Positions 1-8,368 of a stretch of 64,000 nt of DNA are shown one piece after another. The DNA comes from CAYVHB01 sp964450865 (GTDB lineage: Bacteria > Bacillota > Clostridia > Saccharofermentanales > UBA5734). Made by a program: the position numbers and the translations under genes. Under the pieces are notes generated by a model, which saw only the letters and a list, made by a program, of their open reading frames with translations, searched no databases and was not told the origin of the DNA. Position 1 is the first letter of the stretch, and each line of letters starts with the position of its first letter. The stretch spans positions 1-64,000 of the forward strand of contig CAYVHB010000008.1 of NCBI GenBank assembly GCA_964450865.1. Direction: 5' to 3'.

Positions 1-509
1 CCATTTGCCTATTATCTCTGGAAACAGGATTGCGTGCTGTTGACATATGTAATCTTAAACTCCAGGATATAGACTGGCAGCATGACTGCATACATATTGT
101 CCAGGCTAAAACAGGAAGAATATTAAATCTTCCTCTCATAGCATCTTATGGCAATGCCATTGCCGACTACTTGCTTTCAGAAAGACCTGCAACTGATTCC
201 GAATACGTTTTTCTGCAAAATTTAGCACCATTTGCCTCGCTAAACTCCCATTCTGGCTGCCGAAACATTCTATTCCATGCTGTTACAAATGCTGGTATTC
301 AAGCCGACGGAAGAATCTATGGAACCAGGATAACAAGACACAGTACAGCATCCAGGATGCTGCGAAAAGGAGTTCCCTTATCTGTAATCTCTGAAGCACT
401 TGGCCATGGGAATCCTAACAGCGTAATGATTTATCTATCTACAGAGAATGCAAAACTGGTTGAATGCACCCTTCCTCTTCCGGGAAAGGAGGATTTCTAT
501 GCCAATTAA
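1..509 (+). CDS. Tyrosine recombinase, first of three (5' end outside window)
   Basis: C-terminal catalytic part of a tyrosine site-specific recombinase. The frame is open from base 3 to the TAA at 507-509, so the gene starts left of the window. Visible family residues are the box I arginine in TGLRAVD, the lysine in QAKTGR, an RH pair in ITRHST, the histidine of LGHGNP and the nucleophile tyrosine in MIYLSTEN. It overlaps the next recombinase by 11 bases, an arrangement typical of recombinase-in-trio (RIT) elements. The DNA is AT-rich compared with the chromosome beyond 8.3 kb, which supports acquisition. The family call is firm; the position within the trio is inferred from gene order. Confidence 0.85.
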   Translation, partial: ICLLSLETGLRAVDICNLKLQDIDWQHDCIHIVQAKTGRILNLPLIASYGNAIADYLLSERPATDSEYVFLQNLAPFASLNSHSGCRNILFHAVTNAGIQADGRIYGTRITRHSTASRMLRKGVPLSVISEALGHGNPNSVMIYLSTENAKLVECTLPLPGKEDFYAN

Positions 510-1461
510 TAAATCTCTCCATTCACTGGCTGAAGAATTCATTAGCTATAAACAGAACATAGGTTATATCTATGAAACTCAAGGATCATATCTTTTTAAT
601 TACGTTATCTATGCTGAAAATCATTCGCTGGGAATAAACATTCCAGACAAAGAGACTATTACTAAATTTTTGGATACATTATCTGATTCGCCCGGATCCC
701 TATATAATGCAACGGCTATCCTAAGAGAATTTGGAAAATATCTTTCGAATAGAGGGTACACGGATACCTATATCATTCCGGCAAAAAGTTATCCCGCGTT
801 CGTTCCTGATCCACCATACTTTTTTACAGCCGAGGAAATCAAACATTTTTTCGTAGCCTGCGATTCCATTCAGCTGCACCCGAGCTTTCCAGGCAGAGAA
901 TTCGTCATGCCTGTACTTTTTCGACTTTTATACTGTTGCGGTTTAAGATGCAAGGAGGCACGAACGTTGTTGCATGAAAATGTACATGCGGATGATTGTT
1001 TTCTTGATATCATCCAATCTAAAGGCCCGAAAAGCCGAAGGATATACATAAGTGCTGAATTATCAATGTGCCTTAGAAGTTATGAGGCCTCCATCTGTTT
1101 ACTGTATCCGGGAAGAAAGTATTTTTTCCCTTCTAGGAACGATACCTGTTATGGTTGTAAGGCTATCAATGTCAACTTCAGGCGGTTCTGGATGATTGCG
1201 TTTCCGGACTTTACTTTATCGTCAAGACCAAGAGCTTATGATTTTCGACACCACTTTGTCTGGGCTAATCTAAACCGGTGGGCGCGGGATGGAATAGACG
1301 TCAATGTCATGCTTCCCTACTTAATGAGATATATGGGACATCAGCATATTAAAAGCACCTTGTACTATTTCCGTTTTGTACCAGATTTCTTTCCGGTATT
1401 TGCAGATTTGTCAAAACCACTGGAATCGATTCTGCCAGAGGTGCCATATGAAGAAGGATAA
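499..1461 (+). CDS. Tyrosine recombinase, second of three
   Basis: Tyrosine recombinase of 320 residues with an N-terminal SAM-like/core-binding half (roughly residues 1-115) and a C-terminal catalytic half. Visible catalytic features are the arginine in CCGLRCKEA, the RHH in YDFRHHF, MGHQH and the tyrosine in STLYYFRF. The ATG at 499 follows AAAGGAGG closely and lies within the end of the first recombinase. The stop overlaps the start of the third gene by 14 bases. This tight overlap of three divergent recombinases is the hallmark of RIT elements. It probably acts with its two neighbours to move the element. Confidence 0.85.
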   Translation: MPINKSLHSLAEEFISYKQNIGYIYETQGSYLFNYVIYAENHSLGINIPDKETITKFLDTLSDSPGSLYNATAILREFGKYLSNRGYTDTYIIPAKSYPAFVPDPPYFFTAEEIKHFFVACDSIQLHPSFPGREFVMPVLFRLLYCCGLRCKEARTLLHENVHADDCFLDIIQSKGPKSRRIYISAELSMCLRSYEASICLLYPGRKYFFPSRNDTCYGCKAINVNFRRFWMIAFPDFTLSSRPRAYDFRHHFVWANLNRWARDGIDVNVMLPYLMRYMGHQHIKSTLYYFRFVPDFFPVFADLSKPLESILPEVPYEEG

Positions 1462-2473
1462 TCTCAACAGCAGTCTCGTGTTTTGGGATACAGCAAAAGT
1501 GTATCTTTATCATTATCTGTCTGATGTCCGAAAAGCCAGTCCCAATACCACAGCAGCCTACCAGAGCTGTTTGAATCATTATATAGACTATCTTGAGCAG
1601 AATAGAAAATGTGTTCGGAAAAACATCGCGTTCGCTGATTTTAACCGTGACAGTATCAAAGAGTATATGGCTTGGATGAAAAATGATTGCTTATTGGCAG
1701 CAAAAACGTGCAACCTTCGGCTTACGGCGATACGTTCACTTCTGGAATACGCTTCAAACGAATACTCAGAATTGATGTCATCCTACCTTAGCGTGTGCAG
1801 TGTAAAAAATATCAAACCCTCAGGTAAGCCAATCGAATTCTTTGAACCGCTTCAGATGAAGGCATTATTATCTGTGCCTGATACAACGATGAAAACAGAA
1901 CGCAGGAACCAAATGATGTTGATTCTAATGTATGATACTGCTGCGAGAGTATCTGAGATCCTAAATTTGAAAGTGAACAGTTTGCATCTAAATTCAAGAA
2001 TTCCATACATTATGATTTGTGGGAAAGGTCGTAAGTACCGGAATATTCCGTTGATGTGTAAAACGCATCAACACCTGAATCGTTATCTGAAGGAATTTCA
2101 CGATCCGCTAAGATCGGATTGCACACTATTTTATGCTATTACACATGGAGAACAGCATCCACTTTCGACGGATACCATGGAGGTCATGCTCAAGCGATAC
2201 GCCAAGAAATGTATTTCCACCGGAATAGAAATGCCGGCTAACCCTCATTGCCACATGATTCGGAAAACTCGGGCAATGGATTTGTACCAAAACGGAGTGC
2301 CTCTTACCCATATCCAGCAGTTGCTTGGCCATGAAGATTTATCAACCACATCAGGATTCTATGCCTTTGCCACTTTGGAAACACTTTCAAAATCGATGGA
2401 AAAGGTTAATGGAAGTCAGTCAGTCAAGAAGTGGAATAACAAGGAAATCTTGGCCAAAATATATCGGCTGTAG
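1448..2473 (+). CDS. Tyrosine recombinase, third of three
   Basis: Tyrosine recombinase of 341 residues. The N-terminal core-binding domain covers about residues 15-120. The catalytic domain shows the box I arginine in DTAARVSEIL, the beta-hairpin lysine region CGKGRKYR, the box II HMIRKTRA, LGHEDLSTT and a tyrosine in SGFYAFA. The start at 1448 sits inside the end of the previous gene, so the three genes are probably translationally coupled. The gene ends just before an extended inverted repeat (2479-2560) that looks like the right end of the element. Confidence 0.87.
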   Translation: MKKDNLNSSLVFWDTAKVYLYHYLSDVRKASPNTTAAYQSCLNHYIDYLEQNRKCVRKNIAFADFNRDSIKEYMAWMKNDCLLAAKTCNLRLTAIRSLLEYASNEYSELMSSYLSVCSVKNIKPSGKPIEFFEPLQMKALLSVPDTTMKTERRNQMMLILMYDTAARVSEILNLKVNSLHLNSRIPYIMICGKGRKYRNIPLMCKTHQHLNRYLKEFHDPLRSDCTLFYAITHGEQHPLSTDTMEVMLKRYAKKCISTGIEMPANPHCHMIRKTRAMDLYQNGVPLTHIQQLLGHEDLSTTSGFYAFATLETLSKSMEKVNGSQSVKKWNNKEILAKIYRL

Positions 2474-2478
2474 AAACA

Positions 2479-2560
2479 GAAGAAACTATGCCGATACTTC
2501 GCTTGAAGAAACCTTTAGCCGCAGGGTTTCCAGGGGACTTTTCGGCATAGTTTTTTCTTC
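2479..2560. repeat. Imperfect inverted repeat at right end of RIT element
   Basis: GAAGAAACTATGCCGA (2479-2494) recurs inverted as TCGGCATAG followed by TTTTTTCTTC (2542-2560). A smaller nested dyad, GAAACC and GGTTTC, lies between the arms. It could be the recombination site of the element, a transcription terminator for the recombinase operon (T-run 2551-2556), or both. Confidence 0.6.
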
Positions 2561-3265
2561 GGTATAATCGACGAAAACGGCATCGGGCAGGCCTGCCTTC
2601 TCAATAGCTTTACGAAAACAGTCGAGGACGCAGAACAGATCCTGTTTCTCGTAAACCTGGGCATGCACGATGCTGCGGGTGGCGTCGTCGATGAAGACGG
2701 AAGCATACAGCTGGCGTGATTTTTCGGTGGCCGTCGCCGGCAGTACCAGCAAGTATTTCAGATCACCCTGCCATAAATCACCTCGGTGGCGATGTGCAAA
2801 GCGCCGGGCTGCCGCGCCGCCGGAACTGTGATACATGCGCAGTTGCCGGGCACTGTAACCGCGCTCTTCCAGCCGATCCTGTAAAGTACTGCGCCGGATC
2901 TGGCCTTCGCCGACGAGCCCTTCCATTTCCAGGATCCGGATGATCTGGCGGATGCTGCGAGTTGGCACTTCGCGGCGCAGGGCAACGGCCTGGTCAACCA
3001 GAAAGTCGTCGACGCTGCCGGGCTTGCCGTGGTAGATCCGCTCCTGGGGCCGCAGCCCCGTAAAGCCGGCAGTTTCGTAGGCCTGCAGATATCTGCGGAT
3101 GCTTCGCTCAGAGATCTGGCAGCGGCCGCTGATCTCCCGGATGAGTTGGCTGCGCTTGGCCGGATCCAGCCCCGGAGTCAGGAGTGGACCGAGCATTTCA
3201 GCCCGTTCGGTGGCAATTTGGTCAGCTTTGCGGTGGTCTTGCATGGGCAAATCCTCACTTTTCAA
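2486..3265 (-). pseudogene. DDE transposase (IS481-like), truncated by the RIT element
   Basis: N-terminal HTH region (QISERSIRRYLQAYETAGF) and the start of an rve/DDE integrase core. The first aspartate lies in WQGDLKYL and the second in DAVFVDY, where FVDNG would be usual. Directly after this the frame leaves the family and runs about 25 residues into the RIT end before a stop. The third catalytic residue (E) is therefore missing from this fragment. The missing 3' part may lie left of the window, on the other side of the RIT element. It was probably paired with the adjacent DUF6431 gene as one insertion sequence. GC is high, unlike the recombinases, so the transposase is the older resident. 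Confidence 0.75.
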
Positions 3266-3281
3266 GGTTTTGCGCTTGATT

Positions 3282-3773
3282 CTACAAGGCCAGCGGCCCG
3301 GTCACCATCGCCGAACGGGTGGTGATCCAATTTCCGGAATTGACGGCCAGCCTGACCAGTGCAGCCAGCGGCCAGACAATGCAATTCCGGGTCGTTGATG
3401 ACGATTCAGTCGGGGATGCAAGCAAAGTTCGGGCAATTTCTGCACCGTGCCGCCAGACTGATCTGGCCACGCCAAGAAAATGCTCGCGCAGCTGCCGGTG
3501 CCAGGCCCGCCAGCGCCACCGCGTGGACTCTTCGGCCGGAGCGGCCTTGGCCACACCGGTCAGGACAGCCTCGATGCTGCCGACGCCGTAGCGCTTGTAC
3601 GGAACCACAAACTCTGGCAGTTCGGCGTGGATGCGCCGACAGCGTGGATTACTGCACCGCAGACGCCGGATGACCAGAACTCGCCAGTCGCCTGCGATAT
3701 CCACGTACTTACGGCTGCGCCGGTCGTATGGCCGCAGCCGCTCCTGGCAGTGCGGACACGGAATTTGCTCCAT
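3282..3773 (-). CDS. DUF6431 zinc-ribbon protein of an insertion sequence
   Basis: Protein of 163 residues resembling DUF6431 proteins, which are commonly encoded just upstream of DDE transposases. The N-terminus carries CPHC and, about 35 residues later, CSNPRC, a likely zinc ribbon. A YKRYGVGSIEAVL segment and an R/W-rich middle follow. It ends 16 bases before the transposase fragment and reads in the same direction. Its role in transposition is unknown; DNA-end recognition is a guess. It appears intact although its partner is broken. Confidence 0.65.
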   Translation of the reverse strand: MEQIPCPHCQERLRPYDRRSRKYVDIAGDWRVLVIRRLRCSNPRCRRIHAELPEFVVPYKRYGVGSIEAVLTGVAKAAPAEESTRWRWRAWHRQLREHFLGVARSVWRHGAEIARTLLASPTESSSTTRNCIVWPLAALVRLAVNSGNWITTRSAMVTGPLAL

Positions 3774-3831
3774 CCCCGTAATTACAAACGGCCATCCCCC
3801 TTTTCGAGAACGGCAAAATGTGATACATTAA

Positions 3832-3912
3832 TCACGTGATTTTTTTTGGTCCCTCAGAGTGTTCTTAGCTGGTAACTAAGAGCAGCCAACTCTGGGGGGT
3901 CTTTTTTTGCTC
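3832..3912 (+). terminator. Stem-loop with T-run, terminator-like
   Basis: CCCTCAGAGT (about 3852-3861) pairs with ACTCTGGGGG. A nested GTTCTTAG/CTAAGAGC dyad lies inside, and TCTTTTTTT follows on the plus strand. A second small palindrome, ATCACGTGAT, followed by T's lies just upstream. No plus-strand gene is left to terminate, so this may be a relic of sequence that predates the insertion sequence, or part of its end. The rest of 3774-3993 shows no gene. Confidence 0.45.
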
Positions 3913-3993
3913 AGATTTGCTGCCACCAGTAATTATATCCGGCAACTCTTGGACAGGCAAACCCGGTAGCCCAGCGACGCCAGAGCGCGGCGC

Positions 3994-5007
3994 TTACACT
4001 AATTTACTAAATGAGAATAATCCTAATACGAAGGTTATAGCTGAAACTAAAACTGCAAATAGCTGATTCGCTCTTTTTCCCCCTACCGTAAAACGATGAC
4101 ACACAGACCACATCATAGCGGAACAAGATGAAAAAATACCAAATATCAACACAATCGAAAAAACTGCTCCCAATATATAGGAAATTTTCTTGGCTAAATA
4201 CAACACGGGGATGTCTAAGAACGCTGCATTTTTCGCATGAAGCAAGATTGCTGTATTCATAATCGCAATGGTTAGAACAATAGCAATCGACCCTAATATT
4301 GCTCCGTATTTTGCATCTTTTAGATTATCTGCGGATGCACCAAGTGCTGTGAAATATACACTTCCACTCATAAAATTTAATGATAAATATAAAACAGAGC
4401 TAATAATCCAGTGAGGTGCTGAATGTAACTGACTCAACATCGGTTGGTACTGAGGAATTTCTGATAAATTGCCATAATCACGGATTATTGTAATCATTCC
4501 AACGAGCAAAGAAAAAACAATGATGAAAGGACCAATAAATGAAACTATTCTAACCAATCTTTCAAATCCGATTAAATAGACGCACAAAACCAGACCAGCC
4601 ATAACGGCTGAACCAATATATTTATTTATTCCATAATATTCGGAAAGCGTAGCACCAGCACCTGAGATTAAAACGGACATAACTGGTATTAAAGTAACAG
4701 GGACTAGCCACGAATAAATCGCTCCCAACTTTTCGCCACAATAAAACTTGAAATGGTTGAAGGGTGTCTCGTTTTTATTCTGATGACCAGCAGCAACAAA
4801 AACCTGTCCAAAAAACAAGAAGCCTATTAAGTTAAGCAATACAGCGCCATAACTCATGTATCCGAAACTTGTAAAGAACTGCAATACTTCCTGCCCTGTT
4901 GCAAATCCCGAGCCAATGACCCAAGCGATAAAAGCTCCAGCATATTTTATAATGGCCTTCGGATTGAAGGTATCAGATTGATTCATTTCTTCAATTATTT
5001 CCTTCAT
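3994..5007 (-). CDS. YkvI-family membrane protein, probably 3'-truncated
   Basis: Integral membrane protein of 337 residues with about ten hydrophobic segments. It resembles the YkvI family of the APC superfamily (GSGFATGQEVLQFF near the N-terminus is typical of the first helix). Substrate unknown. The reading frame stops at FSFSKLV, where family members continue with another helix, and the DNA switches from AT-rich to GC-rich within about 5 bases of the stop. I read this as truncation at a recombination junction. The N-terminal 20 residues before FNPK are an extension, and no strong ribosome binding site is seen at 5007, so the start is uncertain. Confidence 0.75.
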   Translation of the reverse strand: MKEIIEEMNQSDTFNPKAIIKYAGAFIAWVIGSGFATGQEVLQFFTSFGYMSYGAVLLNLIGFLFFGQVFVAAGHQNKNETPFNHFKFYCGEKLGAIYSWLVPVTLIPVMSVLISGAGATLSEYYGINKYIGSAVMAGLVLCVYLIGFERLVRIVSFIGPFIIVFSLLVGMITIIRDYGNLSEIPQYQPMLSQLHSAPHWIISSVLYLSLNFMSGSVYFTALGASADNLKDAKYGAILGSIAIVLTIAIMNTAILLHAKNAAFLDIPVLYLAKKISYILGAVFSIVLIFGIFSSCSAMMWSVCHRFTVGGKRANQLFAVLVSAITFVLGLFSFSKLV

Positions 5008-5067
5008 ATAAATGGGTTGCTGATCTGTCTATTGCATCATATCTCACCATATAGAATAATTCTACAT

Positions 5068-5472
5068 TTATTTAAATCCACTAAACATGGCTTGTCTACA
5101 GAAAATGGGGTTTAGCACATCAAAACTGTCTCCATATAACGAAAAAAATGATACAATTTGATCGAGCCTCTCTTTTGCAATTTCTTCATCGGTAAGGATT
5201 CCTTCGAATTATCTGACTGATCGATTTCGTTAGTTTGGTCTACAACTTGTGTGTTCGTTTGCTGCGTCGCAATCGAAATTTGTGAATTATCTTGTGGATT
5301 TGTAACACCAGTATTTTCTGTTCAGATGCTCGCATTTGATGATATGGATGCACCCGGTGTTATCAGTTGTGCTGTTTTGGCTTCGTTAGTATGGCTCTCC
5401 TCTGTATTTCCAACGAAAGCAGAGAGGGAAAGCATGACGGTTATCAGCAAAACAAATAAACTCGTTTCTCAT
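5068..5472 (-). pseudogene. Frameshifted small secreted protein
   Basis: Starts with an ATG overlapping the stop of the flavodoxin-like gene (TGATG), so it was once the next gene of that operon. After a shift of one base a clear signal-peptide-like stretch appears (SLFVLLITVMLSLSAFVG). It is followed by a Thr/Asn/Gln-rich linker broken by a TGA, and after another shift by DEEIAKERLDQIVSFFSLYG. At least three disruptions separate readable pieces, so it cannot make a full protein. The family is not recognised. Confidence 0.6.
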
Positions 5473-6011
5473 CACACCTTCTTTCCAAGGGTATAAACCT
5501 TAGAAAGCAGATTGGTGTGATTCTTTACCTCACCGCTTTCACCAATCCCGACACCGCGAACAACACCAGCGAGCTGTGCTTTGACAAAACAGTCAAGCCA
5601 TCCTTGTATTCCCTTAACTGCGCCGTCCATCGCACCTTCGTCCTCGTCTGCCGCCGTGGCTAACAGATAAACTTCTCGAAAGGAATATTCTGACGGAAAC
5701 AGTGGATTGCAGCGGTCGAGCAGTGTCTTCATCTGGCCGCTCATCTCGTAATAATATATAGGTGTGGCAAAAACAAGTACGTTTGCTTCTTGAACCTTTT
5801 TGGCAATTGTAAAAGCATCATCCTGAATTACACATTCTTGCGTACTTTGACATGCAAGACAGCCTGTACAGAAGCCGATGGTTTTTCCAGAAAGACTGAT
5901 TAACTCTACCTCATTACCAGCTTCTATTGCACCTTTTTCAAATTCCTTCGCCAGATATTCAGAATTGCTATCTTTATGAAGGCTAGTTGATATTATCAAA
6001 ATCTTTTTCAT
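5472..6011 (-). CDS. Flavodoxin-fold Fe-S flavoprotein / NAD(P)H oxidoreductase
   Basis: Protein of 179 residues of the flavodoxin-like / NADPH-dependent FMN reductase superfamily. The N-terminus KILIISTSLHKDSNS matches the FMN-phosphate loop. Cysteines 48, 51, 54 and 60 form CX2CX2CX5C, the compact [4Fe-4S] motif of iron-sulfur flavoproteins. TPIYYYEMSGQMKTLLDR is the usual flavin-contact segment. It probably transfers electrons in a stress or detoxification pathway with the neighbouring aldo/keto reductase; the substrate is unknown. It appears intact, but the genes on both sides in the same operon are decayed. Confidence 0.85.
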   Translation of the reverse strand: MKKILIISTSLHKDSNSEYLAKEFEKGAIEAGNEVELISLSGKTIGFCTGCLACQSTQECVIQDDAFTIAKKVQEANVLVFATPIYYYEMSGQMKTLLDRCNPLFPSEYSFREVYLLATAADEDEGAMDGAVKGIQGWLDCFVKAQLAGVVRGVGIGESGEVKNHTNLLSKVYTLGKKV

Positions 6012-6016
6012 AATGC

Positions 6017-6121
6017 TTACCTCTCATAAACTTCTTTTGCTATGTGTATTGCCGCCCATGCCTTGGCTCCTTTTGTTAGTTTCTAATATTTCACGACATC
6101 TAGCGTTTTTTTATTATTCAC
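6017..6121 (-). pseudogene. Possible short gene remnant with internal stop
   Basis: On the minus strand a GGAGGGAAGG box precedes a GTG and about 34 codons (KLTKGAKAWAAIHIAKEVYE at the end) closing just before the flavodoxin gene. A TAG interrupts codon 13. The composition looks protein-like, but I do not recognise the family. The surrounding 6122-6260 stretch is AT-rich and otherwise empty. Confidence 0.25.
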
Positions 6122-6261
6122 TTTCCTTCCCTCCTTTTTATTGTTCCTACCGCATTCTTCATTTGGCCTGTAATAGTCCAAAAATAAACCGGAAAATAAA
6201 TAAATTACAAAATCAGCTTCATGCTCCGCCATTCAATATGATTGTTTTCATGATCAGTAAC

Positions 6262-6324
6262 ATTTTATATATGCACACCCCTGTCTAGTAAGCACAGACT
6301 TAAAGACAAGGGGTGTGTATGCGT
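6262..6324 (-). terminator. Hairpin downstream of aldo/keto reductase
   Basis: GCACACCCCTGTCT (6264-6277) pairs with AGACAAGGGGTGTGT (from about 6310) with one bulged base. It lies just beyond the stop of the minus-strand reductase. The T-run after the stem is weak, so it may instead stabilise the mRNA end. Confidence 0.55.
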
Positions 6325-6327
6325 TCT

Positions 6328-7197
6328 TTATTTCAATTTTCCGCCATAGACAGGGAAAAATCCAAAATCGCCATAGTCTTTTATCTGCTCCATTTTCTTA
6401 AGCTCATCCATATCTTCATGAGAAATCACAAAATCGACCTGTGCATTGCTGCGCATATGATCGGGATTCGCAGTCTTTGGTAAAGGCAGTGTTCCCAACT
6501 GTAATGTATAACGAATGCAAAGCTGAGGAACCGTCACGCCGTATTTCTCAGCAATTGCCGCTATTTTCGGATTTTTTAACACTTCTCCATGAGCAATTGG
6601 GGAATAGGCTTCCACTAGAATACCCTTGCTCTGCGAATATTCCATGAGTTTAAACGGCGTATTGCTCGCATGAACAAGCAGCTGGTTCACCATTGGGGCA
6701 ACCGTACAGGATGTGAGAATATTTTCTAAGTCTTCTTCTTTAAAATTGGAAACACCAATGGCACGAAGCTTACCCGCCTTATACGCATCCTCAAGTGCAC
6801 GCCAAGATTCCTTGTTTCCATCAAAACAATGATCCGCTTCGTCGCCATACGCCATCCAGGGCTGCGGGCTATGAATCAGCATCATATCAATGTAGTCCAG
6901 ATTAAGGGCCTTAAGAGAACCTTCGATAGCAGTAGTCGCTGTCTGGTAGTCTTTTGCTTCAGCTGCAAGTTTTGTTGTTATGAAAAGCTCTTCACGATTA
7001 ATTCCGCATTTACGGATACCTTCTCCTATTTCTTTTTCATTTCCATATGCCTGTGCTGTATCAATGTGACGATAACCGAGCTCTACCGCATCACAGACAG
7101 CCTGCACTGCTTTTTCGCCTTCGATAAACCATGTACCCAATCCCAGTTTCGGAATAGTAACACCGTTACTAAGTGTATAGTTTTCTTGTAAAATCAT
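6328..7197 (-). CDS. Aldo/keto reductase
   Basis: Cytosolic NADPH-dependent aldo/keto reductase of 289 residues, close to the 2,5-diketogluconate-reductase type. The catalytic tetrad is visible as D46, Y51, K76 and H109, in HIDTAQAYGNE, TTKLA and MLIHSP. GVSNFKEEDL and the C-terminal IPKT-like LPLPKTA are the usual cofactor segments. An AGGAG box precedes the ATG at 7197. It lies behind the MerR-type promoter at 7456-7486, with a decayed cyclophilin-like segment in the leader. It probably reduces toxic carbonyls or quinones when MerR senses stress; that role is inferred from similar operons. Confidence 0.9.
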   Translation of the reverse strand: MILQENYTLSNGVTIPKLGLGTWFIEGEKAVQAVCDAVELGYRHIDTAQAYGNEKEIGEGIRKCGINREELFITTKLAAEAKDYQTATTAIEGSLKALNLDYIDMMLIHSPQPWMAYGDEADHCFDGNKESWRALEDAYKAGKLRAIGVSNFKEEDLENILTSCTVAPMVNQLLVHASNTPFKLMEYSQSKGILVEAYSPIAHGEVLKNPKIAAIAEKYGVTVPQLCIRYTLQLGTLPLPKTANPDHMRSNAQVDFVISHEDMDELKKMEQIKDYGDFGFFPVYGGKLK

Positions 7198-7207
7198 AAT
7201 AGATTCT

Positions 7208-7425
7208 CCTTTCGGGTTTTGTATATTGATAACTATTAATCCAATAAAAGTGTGACTTTTACATCGCCATTTCCAAGTGCTTCTTATAATTCTTTTTGTG
7301 TGACATCATTGATTTTACCGAGTCTGGTGAAGTTCCAAGAATTCGGTGCGCAATAAATTACAAAGGAATTCCCCTGATATAAAATCAGATCCCCAGGCTC
7401 AGTTGTAATCTGTTTATTCTCCCTT
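7208..7425 (-). pseudogene. Cyclophilin-like fold protein, C-terminal remnant
   Basis: The minus strand reads TTEPGDLILYQGNSFVIYC, then a TRLGKINDVTQKEL segment, an in-frame TAA, and EALGNGDVKVTLLLD. This is the C-terminal half of the small cyclophilin-like fold proteins often encoded beside aldo/keto reductases and flavodoxins under MerR control. The N-terminal half is missing, and the fragment sits directly between the MerR-type promoter and the reductase. It is non-functional and now forms the mRNA leader. Confidence 0.7.
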
Positions 7426-7451
7426 AAATTGACTAATATTTTCGTCTATGT

Positions 7452-7486
7452 TACTATCATAAAACCTAAACCTAACTTTAGGTCAA
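7452..7486 (-). promoter_or_regulatory. MerR-type promoter with 19-bp spacer and dyad operator
   Basis: On the minus strand, TTGACC (7486-7481) and TATGAT (7461-7456) are separated by exactly 19 bp, the overlong spacing typical of MerR-activated promoters. The spacer carries the dyad ACCTAAA-N6-TTTAGGT (7464-7483 on the plus strand). A plus-strand TTGACT (7429) and TACTAT (7452) with 17 bp could drive merR and overlaps the same operator, giving autoregulation. Confidence 0.8.
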
Positions 7487-7521
7487 GCATTTTTCCAAGA
7501 AATATTTTTTGAGGTGATCAT

Positions 7522-7974
7522 ATGAATACAATTGGCCAAATTTCAGATATGTTTGATATTCCTATTTCAACTTTACGCTACTACGATAAAGAAGGGCTTT
7601 TCCCTGATATACAACGCACATCGGGCATTCGCAATTTCAGCGATAGGGAAGTCGAGGCACTTCGTGTGATCGAGTGCCTGAAAAAAACCGGGATGGAAAT
7701 CAAAGATATCAAGACATTTATGGAGTGGTGCACAATGGGCAGCGAAACATACCAGCAGCGCAAAGAACTGTTTCTGAAACAGGAAAAGGTCGTTAAATCC
7801 GAAATTGAACGTCTTGAAAAAACCTTAGCCATGATAAAATTCAAGCATTGGTATTATGAGCAGGCAATCAAAGACGGCAATGAAGACCGCATTATGGATA
7901 TGATTCCCAATGCTCTGCCTAAAGATATTCAAGAATTGTATGATACAGCGCATAGTTCTCAGACTGTAAAATAA
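7522..7974 (+). CDS. MerR-family transcriptional regulator
   Basis: Regulator of 150 residues. The N-terminal winged HTH (IGQISDMFDIPISTLRYYDKEG) is typical of MerR proteins. It is followed by a dimerisation coiled coil (about residues 75-110, rich in K/E/L) and a short C-terminus without a metal-binding cysteine pair. It is divergent from the decayed operon and separated from it by the 19-bp-spacer promoter, so it most likely activates that operon in response to a small electrophile or oxidative signal. GAGGTGAT precedes the ATG. It is intact, in contrast to most of its presumed targets. Confidence 0.9.
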   Translation: MNTIGQISDMFDIPISTLRYYDKEGLFPDIQRTSGIRNFSDREVEALRVIECLKKTGMEIKDIKTFMEWCTMGSETYQQRKELFLKQEKVVKSEIERLEKTLAMIKFKHWYYEQAIKDGNEDRIMDMIPNALPKDIQELYDTAHSSQTVK

Positions 7975-8311
7975 TCAAGTAGCAATAACCCATGCTTTAT
8001 TACTAAAAACAAAAACGAACGCCAATGTTGACACTGACCGTATCAGTATTGTGGGATACATATGAGTGGAGAAAAGAAAATGGGCATATCATAATTTAGG
8101 AACTGTTATGACCTAATGTTCAACGATTACCTCAAGTGTCAAACGATTTGCTTGAAAAATGCGCATCCCACCTATTGTCAAACTATTTGAAGCCACGCTA
8201 CTGACTTCAGAAACCGGCGAACAATAGAAACCTGAAATGACAATGCCCAAAAACTGAAACAAGCGACCCCTCGGGAATCTCCGGGAAACAGATTGTTTCA
8301 AACCTTTTCAG
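7975..8311. other. Gene-free AT-rich stretch
   Basis: Between merR and the tmRNA terminator no reading frame resembles a known protein. A 62-codon minus-strand frame (8113-8301) has no ribosome binding site or family features. I expect any junction between the island and the tmRNA locus to lie here or in the tmRNA 3' end itself. Confidence 0.5.
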
Positions 8312-8359
8312 GGCAAAATAAAACCACCAACCGATAAAAAACTATTTATCAATTGATGG
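8312..8359 (-). terminator. Terminator of tmRNA
   Basis: On the minus strand CCATCAATTGATAAA pairs along its whole length, using G-U pairs, with TTTATCGGTTGGTGG, and is followed by TTTTATTTTG. It lies 10 bases beyond the CCA end of the tmRNA. Confidence 0.75.
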
Positions 8360-8368
8360 TATTCATTT

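Larger units (their letters stand above)
1..2562 (+). mobile_element. Recombinase-in-trio (RIT) element, left end outside window
   Basis: Three overlapping tyrosine recombinase genes in one direction, followed by an imperfect palindrome, match the published organisation of RIT elements. The right boundary is inferred from the minus-strand transposase reading frame, which is coherent down to a VFVD motif near 2570 and then becomes unrelated sequence. The left end is not in the window. Boundary accuracy is about 10 bases. Confidence 0.7.

Noticed and set aside
5251..5496. 81-codon plus-strand frame with a hydrophobic stretch
   Set aside because: The opposite strand reads as a broken signal-peptide protein in an operon, which explains the composition better.
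8113..8301. 62-codon minus-strand frame downstream of ssrA
   Set aside because: No ribosome binding site, no recognisable family, and atypical composition.
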